From: JAUIAI01 sp049680625
Lineage (GTDB): Bacteria > Pseudomonadota > Gammaproteobacteria > Burkholderiales > Burkholderiaceae_E
Length of the DNA: 20,700 bases
NCBI GenBank assembly: GCA_049680625.1
Contig: JBAUID010000254.1
Coordinates: 1 to 20,700 of the forward strand
Direction: 5' to 3'
The position numbers were made by a program, and so were the translations under genes. Every line of letters starts with the position of its first letter. The stretch's first letter is position 1. Below the pieces are notes generated by a model. It did no database searches, had not been told where the DNA came from, and saw only the letters and a program-made list of their open reading frames with translations. Positions 6,725 to 14,609 of the stretch are shown here, piece by piece.

Positions 6725-8134
6725 TCAATGCCCTCCCCCATCGCCGCCACCACCCGACGGGCCCGCAGCAGCCATCGGGGTCAGACTCGGCTTGCCAATC
6801 ATCGCCATGTCCAAATCTGCTTTGGCTACCCAGAAGTCACGCAGTGCCTGGATATAACCGTCCACCGCAGCAATTTGAGAGCGCGCATCGGCAATCAGCT
6901 CAAAAACACCAATGATCATGCCGTTGTAGCGATAGAGATTTTCTTCCGAGACGCGTTGCTTTGTCGGCACAATTTCGTCGCGGTACAGGCGAGCCACGTC
7001 GTAAGCGGATCGATAACCGACGTACGCTTCGCGTACCTCGGAGCGAGCATTGATCGCCGATTCTGCCGCCTGGTGAACTGCCTGCATGTAGATGGATTCA
7101 GCCATCCGGGTTTTTGCACCACTCCAGTTGAACAGAGGGATCTCAAAGCCAATCTCGTAGCCGGTCCGTCGCGGTGCCTCATTCGACGTTTCTCTCGAGT
7201 ACCCGAACTCCAGCACATTGACAAAACGATTGACCTTGGTGAGCCCTAAGTTCTTTGCCATTTGTTCGACGTTGCGCTTGGCACTTTGCACGTCCAGTCG
7301 TTGCGCCAACGCTGTGCGTTCCGCTTCAGGCAATTCCTCCGCGGAGTCCGGCAAGTCAGGCAGGCGGTCAGGCAGCTCAAATGCGGTTTGTGCACCCCAT
7401 AGCCCCATCAGGCGGGTCAATTTTTCGCGGGCGGCATGTTGTTGCCTTATTGCCTGAGTCAGGGTGAGCACCGAATCGGCATAAAATCCCTGCTCTCTCG
7501 CCTGTTGAACTTTGGTGATGTTTCCGATAAGCGCCATCCGGCGGGCCAGATCTGCACCGGTCTCAGCCGTCGCTTTGACCTGTCGCATGTAGGTCAGGCG
7601 CTCCTTACCTGAAACCGCTTCATAGAAGGCCTTCCGTGTTTGAGCCCCCAGCGACAAAATCCTCGTCGTCACCATTGTCTGGGTCTGTCGGAACTGGCGT
7701 GCTGCCATGTCTTTGACTATTGGCATGAAAACGATCTTGGCCAGATTAATGTGGAACGCCCGTTCAATCTCACGTTCATCGCCACGACGAAATTTGCCAA
7801 AGCTGAATCCTGGATTAGGTAGCGTGCCCGCCTGGACCACTTCCGATTCCGAAATACCGAGCTCTTGATAGGCAGCTTGCAAGCCCGGATTGTTCAACAG
7901 TGCGATCTGCACGGCCGAGTCCTCGGTAAGTGGCTCGCCCAGCAAGGCGCTGACTTGATCGCTGATGGCGCTACGGTCGGTGTCCGATCGAGCCCAGACG
8001 ACTTTCTTGTTCAGGCGTTGCTCAGTCGTGGATTGCACGGTAGAAAACCCGCCGTCCTGGCTGAATGAGGCACACCCGCTAAGGGTCAGCACTGACAATG
8101 CGGCGATAAAGCTAATACGTTGAGTTCGTTTCAT
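6725..8134 (-). CDS. TolC-family outer-membrane efflux lipoprotein
   Basis: A 469-residue outer-membrane factor of the CusC/CzcC/OprM type, forming a trimeric channel across the outer membrane and periplasm. The N-terminus has a lipoprotein signal with lipobox LSGC (Cys21). The body shows the expected duplicated helical repeats, for example PLTEDSAVQIALLNNPGLQAAYQELGIS early on, and LFNWSGAKTRMAESIYMQAVHQA in the second half. The C-terminal tail is Gly/His-rich (GPSGGGGDGGGH), which is unusual and might touch metal. The ribosome-binding site AGGGGA overlaps the stop of the upstream small gene. Outer-membrane factors usually pair with an RND pump and adaptor, but neither CusA nor CusB is in this window, so its partner is unknown. 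Confidence 0.92.
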   Translation of the reverse strand: MKRTQRISFIAALSVLTLSGCASFSQDGGFSTVQSTTEQRLNKKVVWARSDTDRSAISDQVSALLGEPLTEDSAVQIALLNNPGLQAAYQELGISESEVVQAGTLPNPGFSFGKFRRGDEREIERAFHINLAKIVFMPIVKDMAARQFRQTQTMVTTRILSLGAQTRKAFYEAVSGKERLTYMRQVKATAETGADLARRMALIGNITKVQQAREQGFYADSVLTLTQAIRQQHAAREKLTRLMGLWGAQTAFELPDRLPDLPDSAEELPEAERTALAQRLDVQSAKRNVEQMAKNLGLTKVNRFVNVLEFGYSRETSNEAPRRTGYEIGFEIPLFNWSGAKTRMAESIYMQAVHQAAESAINARSEVREAYVGYRSAYDVARLYRDEIVPTKQRVSEENLYRYNGMIIGVFELIADARSQIAAVDGYIQALRDFWVAKADLDMAMIGKPSLTPMAAAGPSGGGGDGGGH

Positions 8135-8145
8135 AGTCGATTCCC

Positions 8146-8517
8146 CTATTTCGCGTCAGGTGCCGAATGGCCCTGATGCGTCCCGCCTGACGGGGAATCG
8201 CCCTTATTGTCGATGTCTTTCGACTTCGATTTCTTAGTCGCTTCTTTCAGGTACACGCGCCAGCCACCGATTTCGCCAACACGCTTGTTGGCCTCAACCC
8301 ATGACTGCATCGGTGCGTCGGGTTCAAACGCACGAAAATCCGCCAACGGGGATTCATAATTTAGCGGTGCAATGGCTGCATTTGCGTCTCCTGGATTGGT
8401 CAAGTCCGCAGCCGTCGCGGGCACGGTGGCGAGCACGAGAAGCATTGCAAGACAGGGAGGCGCCGCCCACCGGGCGGCTTGTCTCTTTGATTCATAGGAT
8501 GGATGGAACAATGTCAT
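8146..8517 (-). CDS. Small exported protein of the copper operon, unknown function
   Basis: About 123 residues from the ATG at 8515-8517. An in-frame ATG at 8563-8565 would add 16 residues, but the shorter form places the signal peptide (hydrophobic CLAMLLVLATVPATAA) closer to the N-terminus. Neither start has a strong ribosome-binding site. The mature part has a conserved-looking core, PLADFRAFEPDAPMQSWVEA followed by NKRVGEIGGWRVYLKEA, then a Lys/Ser-rich charged tail ending HQGHSAPDAK. I know of proteins with this core just ahead of TolC-family genes in copper clusters but know no function. The gene is 11 bases upstream of the TolC-like gene, so co-transcription is near certain. Confidence 0.8.
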   Translation of the reverse strand: MTLFHPSYESKRQAARWAAPPCLAMLLVLATVPATAADLTNPGDANAAIAPLNYESPLADFRAFEPDAPMQSWVEANKRVGEIGGWRVYLKEATKKSKSKDIDNKGDSPSGGTHQGHSAPDAK

Positions 8518-8673
8518 TTTTTTCTCACAAGTTGGGGGAGGCATCAGCAAACTGAGCATCCGCAAAGAACTGGGTACACAAGGAGTTGGGGATTGGCGGG
8601 TTGCGCTGCGACGCAGGAGGTGTATGACCCGTCAGACAGACACAGACTTTCGCGTCAACAGAGGCGAATTTGC

Positions 8674-9090
8674 CTAGATCCGCGGGGGCCTGACTGGAAC
8701 GCGTGGAATAAAGCCAACGGCAAGACGAGCGAACTCCTCATTTTGTGCATCTGTCGCGTGGGATGGCGCGGTTTTGTTGAATTCTTCAGACCAGAGGAAC
8801 CCGCCACAACCTATGAGACACAGGAAGCACGAACTCGCGTGCGACTGATCGCTATGCTCGGTTCGGTGGTCATCTGAATGCTCCGTTTGGGTTGATTTCA
8901 CCGCCTGTTCTCCGTGCCCATTCTGGACAAGCACGCTATCCGTGGAACTCGCGGTAGCAGTGACCATGGCGACTCCGCCAGGCATGGCACCATACGGTCC
9001 AACCATCGCTGACGCGGTCGACATCATCTGAATCAGAAAGACGCTGAACGTTAGCAAGGCAAGCCGTTGGCATCGGGAATATGCAGTCAT
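8674..9090 (-). CDS. Small exported Cys/His protein heading the copper operon
   Basis: A 138-residue protein and the first gene of the minus-strand copper operon. It has a signal peptide (about 1-28, ending STASA), a polar His-rich middle (HSDDHRTEHSDQSH, about 71-84), then a CFLCLIGC cluster (Cys88, Cys91, Cys95) and a Pro/Arg-rich end (IPRVPVRPPRI). This layout resembles small DUF2946-like proteins found in metal-resistance clusters, which have paired cysteines and a Pro-rich end; the assignment is tentative. The His and Cys content suggests copper binding, which is inference. The start has no clear ribosome-binding site. The 185-bp gap to the response regulator holds two palindromic operators, the nearer one 34 bases from this start. 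Confidence 0.75.
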   Translation of the reverse strand: MTAYSRCQRLALLTFSVFLIQMMSTASAMVGPYGAMPGGVAMVTATASSTDSVLVQNGHGEQAVKSTQTEHSDDHRTEHSDQSHASSCFLCLIGCGGFLWSEEFNKTAPSHATDAQNEEFARLAVGFIPRVPVRPPRI

Positions 9091-9123
9091 GCGCTAAGCG
9101 TAGCAAATCCGATCGGCCGTCAA

Positions 9124-9139
9124 ATTACATTTTTGTAAT
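9124..9139. promoter_or_regulatory. CopR/CusR-type operator, box 1
   Basis: A perfect 16-bp inverted repeat, ATTACA-TTTT-TGTAAT, in the divergent promoter region between the copper operon and the response regulator. It matches the layout of the E. coli CusR box (ATGACAA-NN-TTGTCAT) with A/T substitutions in each arm. It lies 34 bp upstream of the leftward gene start. Confidence 0.7.
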
Positions 9140-9150
9140 CTATGCAGAAC

Positions 9151-9166
9151 ATGACAAATTTGTAAT
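9151..9166. promoter_or_regulatory. CopR/CusR-type operator, box 2
   Basis: ATGACAAATTTGTAAT is a near-perfect inverted repeat and differs from the CusR consensus ATGACAA-NN-TTGTCAT at a single defined position. Its centre is 27 bp from that of box 1. Placement between divergent promoters suggests the response regulator controls both the copper operon and its own gene. Confidence 0.75.
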
Positions 9167-9275
9167 CTTTGGCACCGTCGGCCCGTCTATGCTGCGTTCC
9201 AGGCAACAAAATCAGTTTCTTCTCGGTTCCCATCGGAAATGTTTTGAAGATCTCTATAGATAGGTCAATAGTTAT

Positions 9276-9947
9276 ATGCGGATTCTAATAGCGGAAGATG
9301 AGCCCTCTGCAGGGCAGTATTTGCTTAAGGGCCTAACTGAGGCAGGGTTTGTTGTGGACCTGGTTCAAAATGGTAACGATGCCGCCCATCAGGCAATAAC
9401 CGACGATTATGCACTCCTGATTCTTGACGTCGGCTTACCGGGCATTGACGGCTGGGAAGTCTTGCGGCTCGTACGCCGGGAAGTCCAAACGCCGGTTCTG
9501 TTTTTAACTGCGCGCGACCATGTGGAAGATCGGGTTCGCGGTCTTGAGCTAGGGGCCGATGACTATCTGGTCAAGCCATTCGCGTTTTCCGAGTTATTAG
9601 CGCGCGTTCGCGCTTTGCTGCGTCGAGAAAAAACAAGTGAACGAGACAAGTTGACAATCGACAATGTCGAAATGGACGTTTTACGTCGCCGTGTTAAGCG
9701 CGGCAATCAAGCAATACAGCTGACGGTCAAAGAATTTCTATTGCTTGAACTGTTCCTGCGACGCCAGGGTGAAGTGCTGTCGCGCACGCTCATTGCAGAA
9801 CAAGTATGGGACATGAATTTTGACAGCGATACCAATGTCGTCGATGTAGCGGTAAGACGGTTGCGCACGAAGATTGATGAGCCATTTAAAGAAAAGCTCA
9901 TCCATACCGTGCGCGGGTTCGGGTATATCATGGAAAGGCGACCCTGA
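9276..9947 (+). CDS. copR: Copper-responsive OmpR-family response regulator
   Basis: A 223-residue response regulator with an N-terminal receiver domain (1-115) and a C-terminal winged-helix DNA-binding domain (about 125-222). The acidic pair is in IAEDEPS, the phospho-acceptor Asp51 in LILDVGLPGIDGW, the switch Thr in FLTARD, and the Lys in DDYLVKPF. The DNA-binding end carries QLTVKEFLLLELFLRRQGEV and VDVAVRRLRTKID, then the RGFGYIMERR wing typical of CusR/CopR/PcoR. Adjacent copper genes and CusR-like operators upstream support copper as the signal. The ATG has only a weak AGGT upstream. The sensor kinase follows after 94 bases. cusR would be an equally fair name. Confidence 0.93.
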   Translation: MRILIAEDEPSAGQYLLKGLTEAGFVVDLVQNGNDAAHQAITDDYALLILDVGLPGIDGWEVLRLVRREVQTPVLFLTARDHVEDRVRGLELGADDYLVKPFAFSELLARVRALLRREKTSERDKLTIDNVEMDVLRRRVKRGNQAIQLTVKEFLLLELFLRRQGEVLSRTLIAEQVWDMNFDSDTNVVDVAVRRLRTKIDEPFKEKLIHTVRGFGYIMERRP

Positions 9948-9952
9948 CGTGC

Positions 9953-10040
9953 TTGGCACCGTGAGGAAACTAATCTCCTTCAATCGTGCTGATCAATCAT
10001 CAGGCACCGGTCTTTCATTTCCTTAAGAATAGGGTGCCAA
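9953..10040 (+). promoter_or_regulatory. Structured leader between copR and copS
   Basis: TTGGCACC (9953-9960) is the exact inverse complement of GGTGCCAA (10033-10040). The right arm overlaps the probable ribosome-binding site (AGGGTG) of the kinase gene, which starts two bases later. Inside, GTGCTGAT (9986-9993) can pair with ATCAGGCAC (9999-10007) with one bulged base. Folding in the mRNA could limit kinase translation. The arms are short and far apart, so this is a suggestion only. Confidence 0.35.
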
Positions 10041-10041
10041 A

Positions 10042-11490
10042 TTGTCTTATTCGCACTTCTTCACTAATTCACTGGCCGGTCGCTTTTCGCTGATATTCGG
10101 ACTCGGCACATCATTAACGCTGGTGTTGTTAGGATCCGGCCTGGCCATTATGCTTAAGCATCAAATCGAAGAGCGTGATCTGCTGGAGCTAAACGGCAAG
10201 TCAGAAGTCATCCAGCATTTGCTGACCGAAATCAAGCAGCCGGCCGACCTGACGGAAGAGATCCGCCGAATCCAAGATGTGGCCATTGGGCATGGATTTT
10301 TGCAGCTTGGGGTATTCAGAAATGATCGTTGGCTATTACGCCCAAACGAATCGGTTGCTGGCTATGTGGATGCACAAGGCATCGCTAACATCGCTGGCGC
10401 AAACGCACGGGATGAGTTTAACTCACAGGGTCAACAATGGTGGCTTCGGCAATTGAGTTACCAAGTACCTGGTTATGAGAACCCTACGATATATGCGGTG
10501 ATTGGGGTCAATGTTTCCGAGTCGCGCGCGCTAAATGCACGGTTCAACACGGCACTGGGCATCGTTGGACTGGCCGGGGCTCTATTGATGGGCGCGCTGT
10601 CCTGGTGGGGAACAAAGCGGGCGTTAGCGCCGCTAGATATCATAGCTGAGCGGGCTGAGCAGGTCACCGTCCATGGGCTGGGGAAATCCCTGGTCGTTAG
10701 CGATGCCCCCGTTGAGGTGCATGGGCTTGTGCTGAGTATCAACCATATGCTCAGGCGTCTTGGCGAATCCTTCGAAGCGCTAGACCAGTTCAGTTCCAAT
10801 ATCGCGCATGAGCTTCGCACGCCGCTCAACGCAATGAAACTGCAAACAGAAGTGACGCTGACACGAGACCGCCCTGAGGAGGAGTATCGCGAATCGCTGC
10901 ACCAAACGCTGATAGAAATCAATCGACTGCAACGCATGGTCACCGATATGCTGTTCATCGCCCGGGCTGACCGCGGTATGTATTCGACGACGCTTGAGAA
11001 CGTTTGCGTTGAAGACGATTTGCGCGATACCGTGGATTACTTCAATGTGGCCGCATCAGAGAAGGACCAGTCAATTGAGGTAAGCGGAACACTGCGCGCG
11101 ATGTGTGACCGCAGCATGATGCGCCGTGCAGTCACAAATTTGCTCTCCAATGCCATTCGCTATGCACCCAATGGTGCTCGAATTGCGGTCAACCTGTCGA
11201 GCACTGATGATGAAGCCATTATTCGCGTTAGCAATCCAAGTCGGCCCTATACAGCCCTGGAGATTGAGCGATTTTTTGATCGGTTTGCGCGTAACGAAGA
11301 AGACAAACGCTCCCAGACAGATGGCCTTGGTTTGGGGTTGGCGATTGTTCGCTCGATTATGCAGCTGCACGGCGGATCCGCGAGCGCTCGGCCCACCGAT
11401 ACCGGCATCGAATTTACCCTGCGTTGGCCTTTAATTAGTGGAGGCGTACGAATACCTGAAAGTATGATCGAATTCCCAAAGAGCGCTTAA
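10042..11490 (+). CDS. copS: Heavy-metal sensor histidine kinase
   Basis: A 482-residue inner-membrane kinase of the CusS/CopS type, starting at a TTG with AGGGTG upstream. Layout: membrane helix about 17-37, periplasmic sensing domain about 38-167, second helix about 168-189, HAMP linker to about 245, and dimerisation domain with His256 in SSNIAHELRTPLNAM. The ATPase domain has the N box NLLSNAIRYAP (366-376), VSNPS, the F box FFDRF (411-415) and the G2 box DGLGLGLAIV (427-436). All catalytic landmarks are present. It probably senses periplasmic Cu(I) or Ag(I) and phosphorylates CopR. I did not identify the metal ligands in the sensing domain; its few His/Met residues make silver or copper a context-based call. 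Confidence 0.92.
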   Translation: MSYSHFFTNSLAGRFSLIFGLGTSLTLVLLGSGLAIMLKHQIEERDLLELNGKSEVIQHLLTEIKQPADLTEEIRRIQDVAIGHGFLQLGVFRNDRWLLRPNESVAGYVDAQGIANIAGANARDEFNSQGQQWWLRQLSYQVPGYENPTIYAVIGVNVSESRALNARFNTALGIVGLAGALLMGALSWWGTKRALAPLDIIAERAEQVTVHGLGKSLVVSDAPVEVHGLVLSINHMLRRLGESFEALDQFSSNIAHELRTPLNAMKLQTEVTLTRDRPEEEYRESLHQTLIEINRLQRMVTDMLFIARADRGMYSTTLENVCVEDDLRDTVDYFNVAASEKDQSIEVSGTLRAMCDRSMMRRAVTNLLSNAIRYAPNGARIAVNLSSTDDEAIIRVSNPSRPYTALEIERFFDRFARNEEDKRSQTDGLGLGLAIVRSIMQLHGGSASARPTDTGIEFTLRWPLISGGVRIPESMIEFPKSA

Positions 11491-11598
11491 TCTCTGTTTG
11501 ATCGTGTCCATCTTTCGCCCGTCGCCAAATAAGAACTCTCCATTAGAGCAAGCTTTGGGAGCGGCTATCGGAGCGTTTGCGTATTCCGGTCAAAGTGA

Positions 11599-11973
11599 TC
11601 ATTGGGGACTCTTGGGGACCGATGATGTTGCCCGTAGCACAAGGGGCGTCCGGCAGTCGCCGACTTTGAAGTAGATCAAGTCCCCTCGCTTGATCACTGC
11701 ATTTGGCGGAGACAGAACAACAAACTTGCTATGCCGCAATGGACTGCGCTGTCTGACATACGCAAAACGTGTGGCCGGTAGGTCGTCACCCCTTTGTGCT
11801 CGGCAATCGCGTTGACTTGTGCTGACACGATGAATTGCTTCGCCGGTGGACAGTACCTTGCCCGTTCTCCACCCGTCTTTGTAATCGTACTGACCTTCAT
11901 AGACGATAGGAGCTGTGCAACCTGCGAGAACGCTCATGGTAAAAATAGACACCGAAAGTAGCCCGGTATTCAT
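11599..11973 (-). CDS. Small lipoprotein, unknown function
   Basis: About 124 residues from the ATG at 11971-11973. A longer in-frame start at 12052-12054 would overlap the upstream oxidoreductase gene and delay the signal peptide, so the shorter form is preferred. The N-terminus ends in lipobox LAGC (Cys19), which predicts lipid anchoring. The mature part has VYEGQYDYKDGWRTGKVLS and later FVVLSPPNAVIKRGDLIYFK, then an unpaired Cys in VGDCRTPL. I do not recognise the family. It begins 14 bases after the stop of the FAD oxidoreductase on the same strand and is probably the last gene of the CBS-oxidoreductase operon. It converges on copS, with 108 bases between the two stops. Confidence 0.65.
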   Translation of the reverse strand: MNTGLLSVSIFTMSVLAGCTAPIVYEGQYDYKDGWRTGKVLSTGEAIHRVSTSQRDCRAQRGDDLPATRFAYVRQRSPLRHSKFVVLSPPNAVIKRGDLIYFKVGDCRTPLVLRATSSVPKSPQ

Positions 11974-11987
11974 GTATTCATAATTGT

Positions 11988-13124
11988 CTATTGGGCCAGT
12001 CCGTGCGTAGTGGCGCCGGGCTTGCGATAGGAGCGACACCACGTGCAATCGCACTCCGGTTTTTCTTGAGTAACAGGCAACAAGGGCGAGCGTGGCAGGC
12101 GCCCAGCCAGCGCTGTCTTCCAGCGAGCGGGTGTATAAATCCGCTGTAGTGCCCGTTGCGGGGATCCACTGTCGACCACCCGTTTGATCAGAAAGGCTCG
12201 GCCACGCTCGCCGAGCCGATCAAACACCCATCGATTCAGGATGCTGGCGGCATTGAGGCCTCTCAGATGCCCATAAGACAGGTCGGTATCACGCGTCTGA
12301 GTCAACGCCGCCCCAGCTAGATGTCCTGACGTCAGGGCATAGCGCAAACCGAAGCCAAACAAGGCGTCCTGAAAACCGGCTACTTCACCGACATAGTGCC
12401 GATCCCCTTCGGCAGGTCGATGCACGCGATCAACGTTCCCATTGCCGCCGAACCGACGCGCTCTATGCCAACGCAAACCAGTCGCCTGCTTAAAAAACGC
12501 GACAGTTCTTTCAAGGTACTCGCGTTCGGCATGAAAATTGTCGAACAGGCATGCAGCAACGGTTCCTCGCCCTTGATCGATCAGCAGATAGCTGTATCCC
12601 GCCGCCGCAAGCTGATCAGACGTCGCTAGGTAGCAACCATCGGCCATGTCGGTCTCGAAAACATAGCCTACTGCGATGATGTCAGCGCGATGCGGCCCCT
12701 CGGCGACCACCCCACCGTTTGGCAAATGCTGGCGACGGCAGTTGAAATGGATCGTCACACCTGCATCCAGCGCCTGCGACTTTAAGGCATGGTCCAGCGC
12801 GCCAGCTTCATTACCACGTCGCACCAGATAAAATAGTGGTGTCGCTGAGCGAACCTCATGGGCCCTCGTATCAGGGCAAAAATAGACGACTTCGCGCACC
12901 GGTGTGCAATCGAAAGACAGCGCGATGCCCAGGTTTGACAGTTCTTCCAAAACATCTTGGTTCGACGTCCAATTTTCAAGGCCTTGAAAGTCCCCTTGAA
13001 AACGAGCGCCAACGTCGTTTCGCCGCTCATAGACGACAACTTGGGCGCCAGCGGACCGAGCACTGATGGCAGCACTGAGTCCGGCCGGCCCAGCACCCAC
13101 AATTTCAACGATGGACGTAGCCAT
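11988..13124 (-). CDS. FAD-dependent oxidoreductase, geranylgeranyl-reductase-like, with CxCxxC tail
   Basis: A 378-residue flavoprotein. GAGPAG (10-15) in IVEIVGAGPAGLSAAISA is the FAD dinucleotide-binding motif, with the ribose-binding Glu33 in VVVYERR. The later VGEVAGFQDALFGFGLRYAL (245-264) corresponds to the second FAD motif of p-hydroxybenzoate-hydroxylase and geranylgeranyl-reductase relatives. The C-terminus carries CDCTWC (358-363), a compact CxCxxC that could bind metal or act in redox chemistry and that I do not associate with standard members. Such enzymes reduce isoprenoid double bonds or oxidise small substrates; the substrate here is unknown. The ribosome-binding site is GGAG. 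It starts 14 bases after the CBS-BON gene, so the two are co-transcribed. Confidence 0.8.
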   Translation of the reverse strand: MATSIVEIVGAGPAGLSAAISARSAGAQVVVYERRNDVGARFQGDFQGLENWTSNQDVLEELSNLGIALSFDCTPVREVVYFCPDTRAHEVRSATPLFYLVRRGNEAGALDHALKSQALDAGVTIHFNCRRQHLPNGGVVAEGPHRADIIAVGYVFETDMADGCYLATSDQLAAAGYSYLLIDQGRGTVAACLFDNFHAEREYLERTVAFFKQATGLRWHRARRFGGNGNVDRVHRPAEGDRHYVGEVAGFQDALFGFGLRYALTSGHLAGAALTQTRDTDLSYGHLRGLNAASILNRWVFDRLGERGRAFLIKRVVDSGSPQRALQRIYTPARWKTALAGRLPRSPLLPVTQEKPECDCTWCRSYRKPGATTHGLAQ

Positions 13125-13138
13125 TTCCCAACTCCTAT

Positions 13139-13843
13139 CTAAACACCACCGATCATGGCTGCAACCTGCGGGGATATGACGCTGGAGTGATCGTCCACCG
13201 ACTTGAGTCCTTCGACATTTTCAACAATTACTTTCAGCGCGGCGAGTTCCTCCTTAGATTCCATCGCACCCCATAGGTGCACAATGCCATCCGACACAAC
13301 GATATTGATATAGGTGGTGCGAATCTGTGCATCGTCTATCGCAGCCTGAATAGTGCTGCGCAGTACTGTGTCATCCTGCGTAGAAACGTCCTTTGACTCA
13401 GTAGTTGCAAATCCTTGCAACAGGTTAGCGCGGCTGACAATGCCCACTACCGCACCGTCCTTTACGACAGGCACGCGCTTAACATGTCGTTCCTCCAGAA
13501 GTTTTGCTATTTCAGGCAAAGTAGTGTCTTCCGTAATGGTCACCACCTGGCGCGTCATAATCTCTCGCGCATATCGCCCGTTCTTTTTGATATAGGCACT
13601 CGCATTGTCCACTGGGTTCGTGACCAACGCCAACCACCAGGAACGCGCCTCGCCAAACTTCGTTTTGGCATCGCTGTGGCGCATCAGATCCCCTTCACTG
13701 ACAATGCCAACCAGACCGCCTTGGGCATCAATCACTGGAACCGCACTGATACGTCTTTTAAGCAGCATAGTTGCAATTTCTGGTACCTCGGCTTCAGGCG
13801 ATACGGTGACAACCGGGATAGTCATTATGTCTTTGGCGCGCAT
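13139..13843 (-). CDS. CBS-CBS-BON domain protein
   Basis: A 234-residue cytoplasmic protein made of two CBS domains and a BON domain. CBS1 spans about 2-55 (AKDIMTIPVVTVSPEAE, then VPVIDAQGGLVGIVSEGDL). CBS2 spans about 93-145 (AREIMTRQVVTITEDTTL, then RVPVVKDGAVVGIVSRANLL). The BON domain spans about 160-225 (NIVVSDGIVHLWGAMESKEE, then VEGLKSVDDH). Paired CBS domains bind adenine nucleotides such as AMP, ATP or SAM and act as energy or ligand sensors. BON domains bind phospholipid or other hydrophobic ligands. The start is preceded by an ideal AAGGAG. It heads an operon with the FAD oxidoreductase and a lipoprotein, suggesting nucleotide-sensing control of that enzyme or of a stress response; this link is inference. 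Confidence 0.92.
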   Translation of the reverse strand: MRAKDIMTIPVVTVSPEAEVPEIATMLLKRRISAVPVIDAQGGLVGIVSEGDLMRHSDAKTKFGEARSWWLALVTNPVDNASAYIKKNGRYAREIMTRQVVTITEDTTLPEIAKLLEERHVKRVPVVKDGAVVGIVSRANLLQGFATTESKDVSTQDDTVLRSTIQAAIDDAQIRTTYINIVVSDGIVHLWGAMESKEELAALKVIVENVEGLKSVDDHSSVISPQVAAMIGGV

Positions 13844-14027
13844 TGAAATCTCCTTCTTAACGAGTAGTCAGCTGTCATAGGCTTCGATGCGGAGAACATA
13901 CGCTATCGCTGACCGTGCTCTGTTAGTGTCAATTCACTGTAACGCCGGCTAGTCGTCAGATACATGACCGCCTGATTACAAACTCGCCATCTTGGCAGCT
14001 GCGCTTTCTCAAATACGATCAAGCACC

Positions 14028-14195
14028 ATGGCGGTCAAAATAATCTATCCGAAAAGCCGCTCATTACGTCAAAAACTGACCGCGCATGTATTTGATCAAA
14101 CCCGGGATTTGATCTGGCTGCAAGTCAAGGTTCCCCCCCACGCGGTGGCATGGCCATGGGAGAGTTCGGACTCTGAAAACCCGCCTCGATGTTGA
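14028..14195 (+). CDS. Possible small protein, unknown
   Basis: A 55-codon open frame begins at ATG 14028-14030 (MAVKIIYPKSRSLRQKLTAH) and ends NPPRC. It is basic at the front, with a DLIWLQVKVPPHAVAW segment later. An in-frame ATG at 13992 would add 12 residues. There is no good ribosome-binding site and I recognise no family. It lies divergent to the CBS gene, in otherwise gene-free DNA. It could be a small protein, a gene fragment or chance. Confidence 0.25.
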   Translation: MAVKIIYPKSRSLRQKLTAHVFDQTRDLIWLQVKVPPHAVAWPWESSDSENPPRC

Positions 14196-14609
14196 CGTGT
14201 AACTCAGCATCTGCTTTGGATAATAAACCATTCGGATTCGTCAAGTCCGGCACCCCAGGAAGCGCGCCCTGGGCGTCGACGCCATGACACGCTACGCTCG
14301 TCATTTAAACGTGCTAATCCGCAAGCGCGTACGAATACCGTTTTTTGCGAAAATGTAATTGTCCGGTCATCCAATTATTAAAAACGTGAGCTTCGCTTTC
14401 CTCTGATATGACCATTGGTTGACCGGCCTGCGAACGATCTATTCAAGCAGGAAACGTTTACCAACCGGGATTAGGGAAACGGACGTACACCGTGCTTTCC
14501 AATATTTTTAGTAGCTTTGCGGTCGAGGAGTGATCTCGTGTATGCCACAGTGAACGAAGCAATGAAGCAATGAAGAGGATGGCACGCAGGCGCTTCTGCA
14601 ATAGGTATT
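14196..14609. other. Gene-free stretch with two short inverted repeats
   Basis: I see no convincing gene here. Two structures stand out: CCCAGG (14254-14259) with CCTGGG (14268-14273), which could form a short hairpin, and an overlapping perfect 12-bp palindrome GGCGTCGACGCC (14272-14283). A short direct repeat, GAAGCAAT, occurs near 14560-14575. There is no clear terminator run after either neighbour. Confidence 0.4.

Noticed and set aside
6052..6915. Plus-strand 287-codon frame opposite the multicopper oxidase
   Set aside because: It is antisense to an oxidase with all copper motifs intact; the long open frame follows from the codon bias of that gene.
8503..8877. Plus-strand 124-codon frame across the small copper-operon genes
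   Set aside because: No ribosome-binding site or recognisable features, and it is antisense to two signal-peptide genes in a consistent operon.
14254..14283. Hairpin and 12-bp palindrome as a terminator or attachment site
   Set aside because: There is no T-run, no adjacent gene end and no recombinase gene, so a function cannot be supported; recorded only as part of the gene-free stretch.
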